From Durusdinium trenchii (taxonomy: Eukaryota > Sar > Dinophyceae > Suessiales > Symbiodiniaceae): DNA of 64,000 nucleotides. The notes below the pieces were generated by a model that saw only the letters and a program-made list of their open reading frames with translations, searched no databases and had not been told where the DNA came from. The stretch spans positions 270,812-334,811 of the forward strand of contig CAXAMN010001470.1 of NCBI GenBank assembly GCA_963970005.1. Reading direction: 5' to 3'. A program made the position numbers and the translations under genes. Below, piece after piece: positions 30,400-40,886 of the stretch (positions are counted from its first letter, which is position 1; each line of letters begins with the position of its first letter).

Positions 30400-32024
30400 C
30401 TTTTCATCAAAGTGTATGGGAAAGCACGAGCATGTCTGAGAAACGCCTGATGAAACTTCTCCGCCGCAGCTGTGCCCGCCTGTCCTGCACACAGAGCACA
30501 GGCCTTTGAGAGCAAGATACCGCGACTGCGCAGCAATGCAGCCATGTTGAAAAAAAGAACAAACAGTAGCGGCAGCGTACAGTAGCGCACAGGTGTGAAC
30601 TTATGTGAACTTGCTACGGGTGTTGTTTTGTGGAACGGGAACAGGCAAACACCTGGTTCACTGGCAGCTAAATGGTGCCCCTCTTTTTTCAAGAAGCTTG
30701 TGTCCTGAACCACGCCACAGCAAGGCCTGGCAATGAGCTGTTTGCGTCTTGACATGTGAACAAAAGGTAGGAAAACAATGTTGAAGAATGCTGAACACAT
30801 AGAAACACCTTACTGCATCAAAATGATGCGGACCTCCCCCAGGCTTTCGAGCAGCTCAGCCCAAGCTGTCAAGAGTGGCGATGTGCTGCCTACCAAATGA
30901 CTGGTCAAAGTCCGTGCACTTCGTGCAGCTGTGCAGCATAACCAAGTGAATATCATTGAATATCATTGTTGCAAAACTACGTCTGCGCAGTCTGAGAAAA
31001 GTCTGAGAACCCTGGAGAGGTGTGTAAGTTGAACACCAGGTGCACAGTAAGTTGACGCATTTTTCATATCCGTATCCACTGATGCCTCCACGCGCTGCCG
31101 CCCCATCTGCCTTCAAAGCACAAAGAGCATGAATGCAAAGTCAAGTGAACAGGTCACACAGTCCAACGGAGCTAAGCTACACTTCGTGTTGTCAGGCTTC
31201 GTCTGCACCCTCTAAAAAGAAGTGAAGTTGGGCCTCCAACCAAGCACAATAAATCCGTTTCTGATGGCCTGGGCAGCTTGGCACTTGGACTTGGCAATGA
31301 CTTCAGTCCACCGTCTTTTCTGGCACAGATTTGCAGTCTGTCAAAGGGCCAGGCTCAACTTCTTGCAGAGATCTTGCAGCGGTCGCAAGCAAACTTCCTG
31401 CTTGCGCTCCGATGCCTAGCCAACTTGGTAGGCAAAGCTTTGACACGAATGGGCAAATACATCCAAGTTCAAGCATATCGAATATACATCTGAATTTCTA
31501 TCTGTAAACGTGAGCTACTACCCTCCTTTAACCCTTTGATTATGAAGATTTTGGAGTAGTTTCCTTACAAACATCTACATATCCCAAGATTTTATATAGA
31601 TCTATTTAGCTGGAGGAGTGTAAGGACCACATCAATACACTGCAACAATCTGTAGAGGCCAAATGATATGCTAGAATTGCTGGAAGAAAATGGTCAAGCA
31701 AAAGCCCGCCTTCAGCAAGACCACAAGCTGCTCCCAACACTTGCCCAAATGCTGCATTTGAGTCATCCTCAGCAGCATCATTCACAACAGCGGTCGAAAC
31801 CAATTCGTGCTGATTGACCTGGCCCCCTTTCTGCAGGGACAGTGGCTTCAAGCTGGGTGTTCTTCAGATGCCAATCACAACCTACAGTAGTAAGACATCG
31901 GCATCTCTGCAGCATCGTCGGATTTCCTCACATTAACAGGATTGAGAATACTTCGGATATGTGTGCAAGCGTGTCATAGAAAGGAAAGCGTGCAACAGGT
32001 GTGAAGATTCTCCCTGTAGCTAGC
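30400..32024. other. No gene recognised upstream of element A
   Basis: Frames such as minus-strand 31606-31851 (QVLGAACGLAEGGLLLDHFL) are isolated and unsupported. No repeat family is shared with the flanking elements. Confidence 0.35.
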
Positions 32025-32029
32025 TATGA

Positions 32030-32163
32030 TGTTAGGCAGCAGCTTTATTTTGAACCCGAGCGCTATGGCGGTTGATCTGATAAGAACAGATACTACACAT
32101 CAAAGTGACTTGAAACTATACAGGCTCTATACGTGTACATGCGGTGTGCATCAAACTTTAACA
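32030..32163 (-). repeat. 3' LTR of element A
   Basis: 134 bp with terminal TGTTA/TAACA. Only one substitution against the other LTR is visible, near its CTTTAACA end. Confidence 0.97.
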
Positions 32164-32576
32164 CCCCGCCTTGATGGTCAACGAAATCAGTTGAACCATC
32201 ACACAACTTTTCATTGTACACTTCTCTATTTGTGCGAGATCTGTCATCAACTAGACAGAACTGAAACCGGTCTCTCGCAACCACGACTACTCTTGTAGCC
32301 ACCGTTCCGGTGTACATTCATACACTATTCCATGCATAACATTGCAAATTCTCGTCTCCAACAAATGTCACATGCGTGGTTCAGCTGTTGCACGCATTTC
32401 CAACAACTGTTGTTGTCAACCAATGTAACATTCACCTGAATTCAAATCGTAGTGCCATCTATGTATCGTGGTTCAGCTGTTACACGATACATCTGTTCGT
32501 TGCTGGATGACTGTGGTTCAGATGGTTTCACAGAACATCCGCCTCAAAAGAAACACATTGTAAATTCCATTGTCAA

Positions 32577-32984
32577 TCAATTGTCATTGTTGTTGTCTTC
32601 ATCTCCTGAGTTGCTTGCTTCGTCGTCACTGCTGAAATGATGCAACTCTTGCCAATATTCAGGGTCACTGACTTCTTCAATTCCAGCATAGATATACCTC
32701 ATTCTTCTATGCGACTGTGTTTCACTGTCCTCAACTTCATCATCGTCGTTTTCATCGTCCTGCTGTTCCTGTCCAGCCGAGGGCATAGCCAAACTCCGCC
32801 CTGGCAAACTTGATGATGTAAAAATACCCATCACTTGAATCAAGCTCCGACCGAAACTGCTCATCTCTGTTTGTCTGACTGCTTGCTGCTGCTGTACTGA
32901 ACTGTTGTCGTCGCACCTGCATTCCAACGCTCTCCTCCTCCGGTTCTGGTCCAACATATCGGTGCGTTGCAATGTCCTCTTCAT
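32577..32984 (-). CDS. Overlapping acidic ORF at the 3' end of element A
   Basis: A 135-codon frame overlaps the last 78 codons or so of the polyprotein in another frame and runs 175 bases beyond its stop. After the polyprotein stop it reads SAGQEQQDDENDDDEVEDSE, then YAGIEEVSDPEYWQELHHFS and an Asp/Asn-rich end. It looks like a natural continuation of the acidic tail. It might be an alternative C-terminus reached by frameshifting, or an ancestral tail cut off by an indel. Low-complexity codons alone could also produce it. Confidence 0.35.
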   Translation of the reverse strand: MKRTLQRTDMLDQNRRRRALECRCDDNSSVQQQQAVRQTEMSSFGRSLIQVMGIFTSSSLPGRSLAMPSAGQEQQDDENDDDEVEDSETQSHRRMRYIYAGIEEVSDPEYWQELHHFSSDDEASNSGDEDNNNDN

Positions 32985-35900
32985 GCTCCGGCTCTGGATC
33001 TTCCTCCACTTCAGGTCCTGCAGATGAACCTGAATCAGGTGAGAGATCTGTCATCCCTCGGCACATCATGTGCGCCCTTCGCCTCACACCTTCACTGTGG
33101 TTCTGCTCCAAAATTCCAAGCTGCATCTCCAAAATGTCGCGCCGATGATTGTACCTGAGCAATGTATTGTGATCCATCGAATGTCCTCGACGTTGCAACC
33201 TTCCGCTGACTCTTCCAAGCATCCAGTAAAGGAACCACTCTGGAGACCATGGATCCCACCGAGGAGGTGGGTCGACAGGAATTGGAGAAAACTTCGGTGC
33301 CCTTGGTGGTGGGCCCAAAGGCGGCGGCTCGGATGGAGGTACCGGGCCTGTGCTTGCACTGGCTTGTTCACCAGTTTGCACCTCCAACTCTTCAACTTCC
33401 ACATCTGTATCGTTGTTGTCGTTGTCAGGGATCTCAAGCTCTCGTTTTCTCTTTCGTCCCCGCCTGTCCAGCATCGTCTGCAACAATGTCTGCAACACTT
33501 CCCAATGCGAAAACACGAAGTTGCATAATGCAATGATCAACAACACAACCAATGTCAATGCGAACTGCTGCCAACTGTTCTCGAACGTTTCTTCCACCTT
33601 CTTTTCATCTTGTTCCACACATCCTTTCAAACCAAAAGTACTCAATGCCATCGCCACCTGAAAAATTCCTCTGCTTGTTTTGTTCTTGGCCAGCTTGCCA
33701 AGTCGTCTCACCTGTGCCTTCAATGCTTCCTCCGTCATGTATTCAATGAACTCTGCTTCACCGATGCTCTCTTGTGCTCCACTGCTTTCATCGAATCTAG
33801 TTGCACCCAAAAAGAACAATAGAAACCTCTTGCGAGCTGCTGTCAACTTCTTGGTGTTAAGGTCACTGACATTTAGTCTAGTTCCAATTGGTGCCACCTC
33901 CAGAACCTGTTTCCTTATTGCACTTTGTAGCCAGCACAACCTGATGTCAAAATGCTTGAGTCTGCCGACTCCTGAACGAGCCAACCACTGCCGGCCACTT
34001 GAACTGTCGGAACGTGCTATCACCTTGCACCGCTTCTGCGAAAGGAACTCCCAGATTGACCTAAGAAGGATACCCTCACTGCAACCTGCTGTCAATGCAA
34101 GAACTTCGCTTTCACAAGAACTCAGGGCTATCGATTTCTGCGTCCTCGAAAATGACGTCACCAACACCGAATCGAGAAAAATCATGCATGCTGTGGTGCT
34201 CTTCCTGCCAACGCTGCCTGCCCAATCCGAATCACAGAATATCTCCAACAAGTGTTGCTCCTTAGTCGAACTCTCATCTTGTTGTCCTGTATTCAATGTT
34301 CTTGCCAAACTTGTTCCAATCTCAACGTACGGTAGCTTGAACACCCAATCTCTAGTTCCTGCAAGGTACAAAATCAACTGCATCAATGCCTTCTCTGCTT
34401 GTTGTGTCGGGCATTTCATCGAACTTGCCAAACTCTTCACGCAGAACTGAATATCAATGCGATCCTGGGACAAGTACATGGCCACTCCCAAGCCGCTTCT
34501 AAACAATGCCTGCTTCTGTTGATCAAGCTCTTCTGAAAAATCCAACTGCCCCAACAAATTGTGCTCTGGAACCTGTTTGAACTTTCGATTGCCAATGTCA
34601 TACAACCTTAGCAAGCTTTCGATGTATTTCTTGTTGGGTTTTACCAATATACCTTCGCTAGTGAAAACATATGTCTTCTTCAAATAGTTCATTTCTTCAC
34701 CGGCTCCACAAAGTCCTTGAGGAAATGGACCTTCCACTTGTATCTTGAATTTCTTCCGCAGTTCATTCAAGAACCAGTGAGCTTCTGCCATGTTTTCAGC
34801 TGCTACCAACTCATCATCAACATGTATGTTGATCACCACCTTTCTAGTACTGTGGCGCATCACCGAAGGCATAGCTGTGCACTGCACAAAACCCAGCTCC
34901 TTGAGGAAATCCGAAAAATAATTGAACCACCTCTGTGCACCATTTCGTTGACCTGGCAAAACACGTCTCAACTCCCAAAGATCTTCACTGCTCAAACCCA
35001 AGAGACTCTTGATCCAATCACGGACCTGGACGTAGCACACCTCCTGCTGTGGAACCATGAGGTAGGCATCACTAATGTCTAACGACAAAATCTTCCAGCC
35101 ATATACCAAATGAAACAACAGGAAAAATCGAATTGCCCCTCCGGCCGACGTTGGTGAAAATGTATCTGAAGTGCTCGGACCTGTTTTGAAGTCTCTTGCA
35201 ACAATGCGGCACCTGCGTTTCCACTTGTCGTTCCTGTACCGCCAATCGAACACTTCCTTCAAATCAACAAACTTGCCTGCCGGATCTCGGTCATAGTCTT
35301 TGACAACCTTCACAACTCCTATACCTGTCAACTTCTCAACTTCTTCACGCATAGCTTGCCCATCTAGGTCTGCAAGATCTGCCTCCGACAAATCTGGTGG
35401 CTGCTCTCCGTGGCACATGTCCTCCACAATGTCAAAATCAACACTGTCCCAATCAATGTCCTCCTCCCAATGCTCATCATCGTCTGGCATTCTAGCTTCC
35501 ACTTGTCCAGCATAGAAAGGAGAATACAAACCACTCGACATGGGACTGCCTTCTCTCCTAGGAACCTTGCGGCTTTCTTCGTCTCCTTCTCCATGATCTG
35601 TCTCTCGCTTATCAGCAGTCGACCTCACTTCAACATCCTCTTGTTGTCCTGAACCTAGAGGAAGACCAAGCAAAAGACTCCGTGCCTCGGAACTCAATGG
35701 TTTCAACTCTTCTTGATCTAAAGCCTCCTGTCTTGCCCTTTTAGGGTCAGGCCACTCCAACTCCACCGTTTCTTTTCTTTCTTCATGCTCTTCTGCTTGC
35801 ATTGGTTCTGAGGGTGTGTACTCGAAGCTGTCCGTCTCCTGCAAAAGTCCCATAACTTCTGCTGCATCCTTGTCCACTTCTCCACTTGGCAACAAAGGTA

Positions 35901-38900
35901 TCTCACCTTCAACCTTTCCTTCTTGTGATTCCTCTATTCTAGGCATAGGCGCCTCCAACAATCCAACAGGTCTCGACGACTTGCTCTTGCTCCAGGGTGA
36001 ATTGGTCAATGAAGCCACAACATCTGCACGCCATGGATTGGCACACCTCCGAATCGAACGAGTATGAATCGTGCCGCCCGCAGTCAGCAACACGTTCATG
36101 TCAGCTGAATCCTTGCCAACCCAAACTCCTCCAACCCATACTGCCGTACCATGACTCCGAGCTGGTTTTCGAAGTCCGAAAACAAATTCACCATAGGGCA
36201 AAATCTTTCCCACATACTTCTTGCCGAAAACAAGCTCATACGGTGTTGACCTGATCGCCGTGTGTTCATGAAACCTGTTCAGAAGGAATACCGAATGTGA
36301 CAAAGCCCAAGCCCTCAAGCAATGTGTGTCACTCAAAATTCCAACCTGTTTCTCGACACTCAGCATCAATGTTGTTGCTTGTCTCTTAATGCTCTGAATG
36401 AATCTCTCAACACGGGCTGTTCTCCCTTTGTGATATGGCTTGCCAAACTTCTTTGCTGCTTTGTACCCCATTTGCTGTCTGATTGTGATTGCCATATCTA
36501 GTAATCCAATCGTCGCCGGTTCACTGTCCATCACAAAAACGACTTCCTGCAAATGGTTCATCTCCAAAGAAAATTTGACAATTGCTTCTGCTACCGATTT
36601 GAATACACCTTTTGACGGTGCTGGGAAAATGCTTCCAAACCTAGTGCTGCAATCCAACATAACCAATGAAGGACATGACCTTCCCAAAAACATCCAATCT
36701 AACTGAATGTGCGGCACACCCGTGTCTTGCTCAATGAGATCTGCATTCGAAACTGTCTTGTCTTCACGAGATTTAGCCTGAGTGCAAAAATCGCACCATC
36801 CTGCAAAAGGTAAATGTGTTGCCATGTGTCTCTCTATCTCAGCTGGATCCTCTGGCATCTCTGGTTTCGAAGGCTCTATCGACGGACGAGGCCCTTGTAG
36901 TTGTTGTTGCAAATAATTCTGTGAAGCATCAACATCCTTCTGGTATCTCTGGTCGAAGTAGCTCACCAATCTGTCCAACAACTTTCTCTTGGCCCCGCCT
37001 CCGTTCAAGCCTAAGAATGCACAAGCCTCCTGAAGCTCTTTCAACTTGCTAGTCATTGTCAGCTCCTTGCCTGCTACCCAAACTGAGTCCGGAGTTTCAA
37101 CGTGTCCTCCAGCTGCTCCACCATGCACCAACTCTGGGCTATTAGCCAACTCGAATGGAACCGATTCCTCAACCGGGAAAACATCTTCTTCAACTCTCTG
37201 TGGATCTTGTTCCCTTGCCGGGATCAACTCGGCCACCGGCCGGCACAAGCAAGAACTCATTGCCTCCATCTTCCTTTGAGGAAACGTCAACACCCATGTT
37301 GCAAACAACACTCCAGGGATAGGACCTGCCAAAGTACTCAGCACTGAAAGGTCTTGTGAATGCTCAATCACCTCCCATGTGTCACCAATCAATGCTATTG
37401 TTGTCCGGAACTTCCAAACGTGCTTTGACAGTGCTGTTGCTGGATCTGTGAAGTTTGTTGTTCTTGCCTTGTGAACTGGATTTCCGTTTGAAAGGAACTG
37501 CCAACCGTCTTGAACTTCATTCAAAATGTCACAATCAAACACCACGTTCACTCCACGAATTGCACCGTTGCAAACCTCTTGGACCTTGCTTGCCACCTTT
37601 CTCACATGTCCATAAACACTCAAACTATTCTTTCTGAAGAACACTGGAACCCTGCTTTGTCGATCTGGTGAAGAAAGAAGTCCTGCACATTGTTCTCCAG
37701 CCTGATTCGAGAATCTTGTTCGATCCTCACCGGTAATCTCTTCGAGAAACCAACCTGACTTGAGCATCCTGCCAAATGAAAGCAAAACGTGCGCGACATC
37801 CGACACAATGAAATCCTCACACAAACAACACATCGACGTCTCTGGAATGCTGTTCAAAAATTCGACTTGGGCCTCACGCATGCCTCCAACACGAAGAGAA
37901 TTGCCTTGGGCGTCCTCTAGGAAAAGCTGTGGTACTGTAGTCTCACTGCCGACATTCAAACGATCTGAGGGGATCAATGAAACATCAGCACCTGAATCTA
38001 AAATGATCCACTCACCTTCCACCACCTGCTTCTGCTCAACTGCTCTCACATATTGCACTTCCACCTGAGGTTCAAGCACATCAAAATCGTTGCTCAGCCA
38101 TTGATAGAACGGATCGTCTGTCAAACAGCCTGCATCAACACAACATGCCCTATCCTCCTCATCTGTCAAATCGAAAAGCTCTGGAGAAGAACTCAACGTC
38201 ACTGTTCTGACATTCCAAGCTGTCCAATCATCATTGTCAGATGCCTCCGACAAAGTGAACAACTCCGGCCTTTGGCTTGTAGGTGTCCCAACATGCCAAA
38301 CATTGTTTCGACAAGGTTCGTTCATGCCGTACAAGTAAACTTGTCTAACCGACTGTCTTCCACTTGCTGCCGTTGAAGCTGTTGTACTCTGAGCCCCAAC
38401 ACTGCTGTACGCCGTGCTTCCTGCCACTGAAGGAGCCGCTGTCGACCGTTGGTCCGGTTCCTGCCGGACCTCACGAACTCCTCCTCCATCTCTCTCAGGA
38501 CATTCATTGCCCCAATGTCCAGCACGGCCGCAAATCCGGCACCTATCCGGATTCAACTTGCCCTTGCCTTTCGACTTGCTCTTTCCACCTTTCTTTCCTT
38601 TGCCTTTCGATTTTCCTTTGTCCTTGCCTTTACCTTTGGCCCCACGGCCTTTTGCTTTTCCTTTCGACCAGTTGCCCCAACCAGTCCATCCCGTCCAACT
38701 CCAAGACGAGTCTTTGCCTTTACCCTTCTTTCCTTTGCCCTTGGCTTTTCCTTTCTGCTGTACCGCATCTACCTCCATGGCCACCGGCCCATCTGTTGTT
38801 TTTGCTGTTGGTTTGTCTCCCAACTGCTTCATAACGTCTCCTGCTGTCCAAAAACGTGATGAACGCTCGTATGCAAGAATCTTTTCCTTCACCTCTAAAT

Positions 38901-40086
38901 AACTTGTACCTTCTGTTACACCCAATGTCAAATGTTGTCGAATGCTTTCTGGACATGCACGCAACAAAACACCCAACAAAATGTCCCTGTCAAACTGCTT
39001 TGAACTCAACTGATCATATTGGTTCACCAACATCTCCATGTTCATGATCTGCTCATGCAATGTCTTGCCACCTGTCGTAACGAATGTAGGAAAAGAACTG
39101 ATGGCCTGTGACAATGCCAATGCTCTCTGTCGAGTGTGTGGTGCGAAATGATCTGTCAATGTCTTCCACAACTGAAATCCGTTCCGGCTTTCTGCAATGC
39201 CACGTGAAATCTGGAGTGCCGGTCCTTTGAGGTACGAGGTAAGGACCGCGTACAGCTTGTACGCTAAGTCCCAATCTGTTTCGCTCCAACCTGATTCTTC
39301 CAAGACCTCATCAGTTCCTAATTTCTCAACTTGTTTGATGCTCTGAAGAAACCTTGAATCAGCATATGCTAACCAATCGAGGAAAGAATGCCGCCATGAA
39401 ATCCAACTTCCAGGATCCGACGCATCAAAATACTCTGGATTCTTGAGGATTTTCGACGCAGATTCAAGTCCTTTTGCAACTCCGGCAGATGAACTCGAGG
39501 ATGAGGCTGATGCCACTGCTTCCTTCAGCATATCTGGGATCGACCCTGCAAGACTGTTCGTTGCTTGTCCAAGCATCTCTTGTCGTTGAATAAATTTTCC
39601 AAATCCCTCCATGAATTGTGAAAACTGTTGCTGGTCCATCCCATGAACACCGTAGCCGCTTCCAAGAAAAATCAACAAGAAAATCCCTCTTTTGTTCAAA
39701 TGCCACTTATGTTTTGTCAACTTTCGAAGTCCTGAAGTGCGTTTTCGTTTCTGCACTCGTCTCCTGCACCTCAGTTCCTTCAGGCCCAAGCGCTCTGCTG
39801 CTGCGATCATCGACATGCCGACCGTCCAACACCATGGAATACATGCTAGTGCTGTAAAACTCTCGAAGAAAGATACGAAATCTAGCTCTTCCAAGTTCAC
39901 CCCAAACCATGGGCTTCCGTCTCGACTCAAGATCGCGCCAACAACCAATGCTTGTACCACCAATGTAACACTCAATGTCAACTTCAATGTAAAATGAATC
40001 AACTCAAAATGCCCCATCAACATCAATTGGAAAAGAACATCTGCCAGCAGTGTGCGGAGGGCCTTCATCGCTACCCAACCGCACAA
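32752..40086 (-). CDS. Gag-Pol polyprotein of copia element A (2,444 aa)
   Basis: One ORF. Residues 1-150 form a hydrophobic leader with segments near 26-54, 69-96 and 134-148 before MDQQQFSQF. Gag follows, then a KGKGK-rich basic stretch and a CCHC knuckle (C516, C519, H524, C529). The protease has DSGAD at 697-701. A SAP-like motif (KLKELQEACAFLGLNGGGAK) lies at about 1014-1045. Integrase has C1098/C1101 and D1130, D1187, E1227. RT has SLDISDAYLMVPQ and HVDD at 1755-1758. RNase H starts CDSDWAGS at 1951, with ALSSCESEVLAL after it. The C-terminal extension has a transmembrane helix near 2172-2196 and a Pro-rich then acidic tail. Catalytic residues look intact. The membrane leader and the C-terminal helix are unusual for copia. 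Confidence 0.95.
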   Translation of the reverse strand: MCGWVAMKALRTLLADVLFQLMLMGHFELIHFTLKLTLSVTLVVQALVVGAILSRDGSPWFGVNLEELDFVSFFESFTALACIPWCWTVGMSMIAAAERLGLKELRCRRRVQKRKRTSGLRKLTKHKWHLNKRGIFLLIFLGSGYGVHGMDQQQFSQFMEGFGKFIQRQEMLGQATNSLAGSIPDMLKEAVASASSSSSSAGVAKGLESASKILKNPEYFDASDPGSWISWRHSFLDWLAYADSRFLQSIKQVEKLGTDEVLEESGWSETDWDLAYKLYAVLTSYLKGPALQISRGIAESRNGFQLWKTLTDHFAPHTRQRALALSQAISSFPTFVTTGGKTLHEQIMNMEMLVNQYDQLSSKQFDRDILLGVLLRACPESIRQHLTLGVTEGTSYLEVKEKILAYERSSRFWTAGDVMKQLGDKPTAKTTDGPVAMEVDAVQQKGKAKGKGKKGKGKDSSWSWTGWTGWGNWSKGKAKGRGAKGKGKDKGKSKGKGKKGGKSKSKGKGKLNPDRCRICGRAGHWGNECPERDGGGVREVRQEPDQRSTAAPSVAGSTAYSSVGAQSTTASTAASGRQSVRQVYLYGMNEPCRNNVWHVGTPTSQRPELFTLSEASDNDDWTAWNVRTVTLSSSPELFDLTDEEDRACCVDAGCLTDDPFYQWLSNDFDVLEPQVEVQYVRAVEQKQVVEGEWIILDSGADVSLIPSDRLNVGSETTVPQLFLEDAQGNSLRVGGMREAQVEFLNSIPETSMCCLCEDFIVSDVAHVLLSFGRMLKSGWFLEEITGEDRTRFSNQAGEQCAGLLSSPDRQSRVPVFFRKNSLSVYGHVRKVASKVQEVCNGAIRGVNVVFDCDILNEVQDGWQFLSNGNPVHKARTTNFTDPATALSKHVWKFRTTIALIGDTWEVIEHSQDLSVLSTLAGPIPGVLFATWVLTFPQRKMEAMSSCLCRPVAELIPAREQDPQRVEEDVFPVEESVPFELANSPELVHGGAAGGHVETPDSVWVAGKELTMTSKLKELQEACAFLGLNGGGAKRKLLDRLVSYFDQRYQKDVDASQNYLQQQLQGPRPSIEPSKPEMPEDPAEIERHMATHLPFAGWCDFCTQAKSREDKTVSNADLIEQDTGVPHIQLDWMFLGRSCPSLVMLDCSTRFGSIFPAPSKGVFKSVAEAIVKFSLEMNHLQEVVFVMDSEPATIGLLDMAITIRQQMGYKAAKKFGKPYHKGRTARVERFIQSIKRQATTLMLSVEKQVGILSDTHCLRAWALSHSVFLLNRFHEHTAIRSTPYELVFGKKYVGKILPYGEFVFGLRKPARSHGTAVWVGGVWVGKDSADMNVLLTAGGTIHTRSIRRCANPWRADVVASLTNSPWSKSKSSRPVGLLEAPMPRIEESQEGKVEGEIPLLPSGEVDKDAAEVMGLLQETDSFEYTPSEPMQAEEHEERKETVELEWPDPKRARQEALDQEELKPLSSEARSLLLGLPLGSGQQEDVEVRSTADKRETDHGEGDEESRKVPRREGSPMSSGLYSPFYAGQVEARMPDDDEHWEEDIDWDSVDFDIVEDMCHGEQPPDLSEADLADLDGQAMREEVEKLTGIGVVKVVKDYDRDPAGKFVDLKEVFDWRYRNDKWKRRCRIVARDFKTGPSTSDTFSPTSAGGAIRFFLLFHLVYGWKILSLDISDAYLMVPQQEVCYVQVRDWIKSLLGLSSEDLWELRRVLPGQRNGAQRWFNYFSDFLKELGFVQCTAMPSVMRHSTRKVVINIHVDDELVAAENMAEAHWFLNELRKKFKIQVEGPFPQGLCGAGEEMNYLKKTYVFTSEGILVKPNKKYIESLLRLYDIGNRKFKQVPEHNLLGQLDFSEELDQQKQALFRSGLGVAMYLSQDRIDIQFCVKSLASSMKCPTQQAEKALMQLILYLAGTRDWVFKLPYVEIGTSLARTLNTGQQDESSTKEQHLLEIFCDSDWAGSVGRKSTTACMIFLDSVLVTSFSRTQKSIALSSCESEVLALTAGCSEGILLRSIWEFLSQKRCKVIARSDSSSGRQWLARSGVGRLKHFDIRLCWLQSAIRKQVLEVAPIGTRLNVSDLNTKKLTAARKRFLLFFLGATRFDESSGAQESIGEAEFIEYMTEEALKAQVRRLGKLAKNKTSRGIFQVAMALSTFGLKGCVEQDEKKVEETFENSWQQFALTLVVLLIIALCNFVFSHWEVLQTLLQTMLDRRGRKRKRELEIPDNDNNDTDVEVEELEVQTGEQASASTGPVPPSEPPPLGPPPRAPKFSPIPVDPPPRWDPWSPEWFLYWMLGRVSGRLQRRGHSMDHNTLLRYNHRRDILEMQLGILEQNHSEGVRRRAHMMCRGMTDLSPDSGSSAGPEVEEDPEPEHEEDIATHRYVGPEPEEESVGMQVRRQQFSTAAASSQTNRDEQFRSELDSSDGYFYIIKFARAEFGYALGWTGTAGR

Positions 40087-40137
40087 AGGGCCCCGATCCC
40101 CAGCGCCTCCCCGGGCGCTTTGGCCCGGATCTTCAGC

Positions 40138-40149
40138 GCTCCGCTACCA
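40138..40149 (-). promoter_or_regulatory. tRNA primer-binding site of element A
   Basis: On the coding strand TGGTAGCGGAGC starts directly next to the 5' LTR. It is complementary to a tRNA 3' end finishing in CCA, and the TGGTA start resembles sites for initiator tRNA-Met. Element B has the identical 12 bases. Confidence 0.8.
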
Positions 40150-40283
40150 TGTTAGGCAGCAGCTTTATTTTGAACCCGAGCGCTATGGCGGTTGATCTGA
40201 TAAGAACAGATACTACACATCAAAGTGACTTGAAACTATACAGGCTCTATACGTGTACATGCGGTGTGCATCAAAGTTTAACA
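40150..40283 (-). repeat. 5' LTR of element A
   Basis: 134 bp, very short for a copia LTR. It should contain the promoter for the genomic RNA; no TATA-type sequence stands out. Confidence 0.97.
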
Positions 40284-40288
40284 TATGA

Positions 40289-40698
40289 CCAGCTGATGAC
40301 GCTTGCAAAGAATTGAAAGCTACGTCGTTCACAAGTTTCTCTAACCAATCCACTGGGTCGCTTGCAATGCATTTTCGGCTCTTTCTAGCCAATCCCATCT
40401 ACTTTGCGCCGGTCACAGAAAAAATAACAAAAACAAACTCCTGAGAGACGGAAGAGGCAAAGCATGCTCACCCCGCAAGAAGAGTGTATCGCACCTTGCG
40501 AAATCACACTTGTCATGAGACTCTTTGATCACTCTTACACATGCCTCCACCTGTTTTTTTCAATATGTGCGCCTTGGCGCTGAAGACCGGAGCATCGCCT
40601 CAAGCCTTGAGCTGCTAGAGCCATTACAGTGTCAAGGCACTTTGGGCCGCTTTGGGTCCACAACTATTTATCTTGTACGTATCATTCATCGCTTATTT
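40289..40698. other. Spacer between elements A and B
   Basis: About 410 bp of non-element DNA. A minus-strand frame (KSRKCIASDPVDWLEKLVND, 40284-40398) is open up to element A but stops immediately when joined to the other flank, so an interrupted exon is not supported. Confidence 0.4.
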
Positions 40699-40703
40699 GG
40701 GTA

Positions 40704-40886
40704 TGCGAAAAAGGTAGCAGCGGCACCCGAAGTCCGCAAACACGAAAACAAGAGGGCGCACTGAAGCGCCGCGGCCGCGCCTTTTGCAAGGCAACTGCCC
40801 TCCCAGTCTTGAGAGGGAACGACGGTAAGTGAAGGTCGAAAACGGTTCGAACTGCCGAAACACAAGTGCACAGCGTGAACTTTACA
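40704..40886 (-). repeat. 3' LTR of element B
   Basis: 183 bp, identical to the 5' copy. On the coding strand it starts TGTAAAGTTCACGC and ends CTTTTTCGCA. Confidence 0.97.

Larger units (their letters stand above)
32030..40283 (-). mobile_element. Intact Ty1/copia-type LTR retrotransposon A
   Basis: Complete element of 8,254 bp. The 134-bp LTRs lie at 32030-32163 and 40150-40283 and differ at one base. They begin TGTTA and end TAACA. The 5-bp target duplication TATGA is at 32025-32029 and 40284-40288. The internal part, read on the minus strand, has a primer site touching the 5' LTR, one uninterrupted 2,444-codon polyprotein, and a purine tract (AAGGCGGGG) touching the 3' LTR. All of this indicates a recent, possibly still mobile, insertion. 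Confidence 0.97.

Noticed and set aside
33070..33536. Antisense plus-strand ORFs over element A (and similar over element B)
   Set aside because: They mirror the intact polyproteins; composition and codon pattern follow the minus-strand frame.
40284..40398. Host exon interrupted by element A
   Set aside because: Joining the two flanks across one TATGA copy brings an immediate stop, so no continuous frame is restored.
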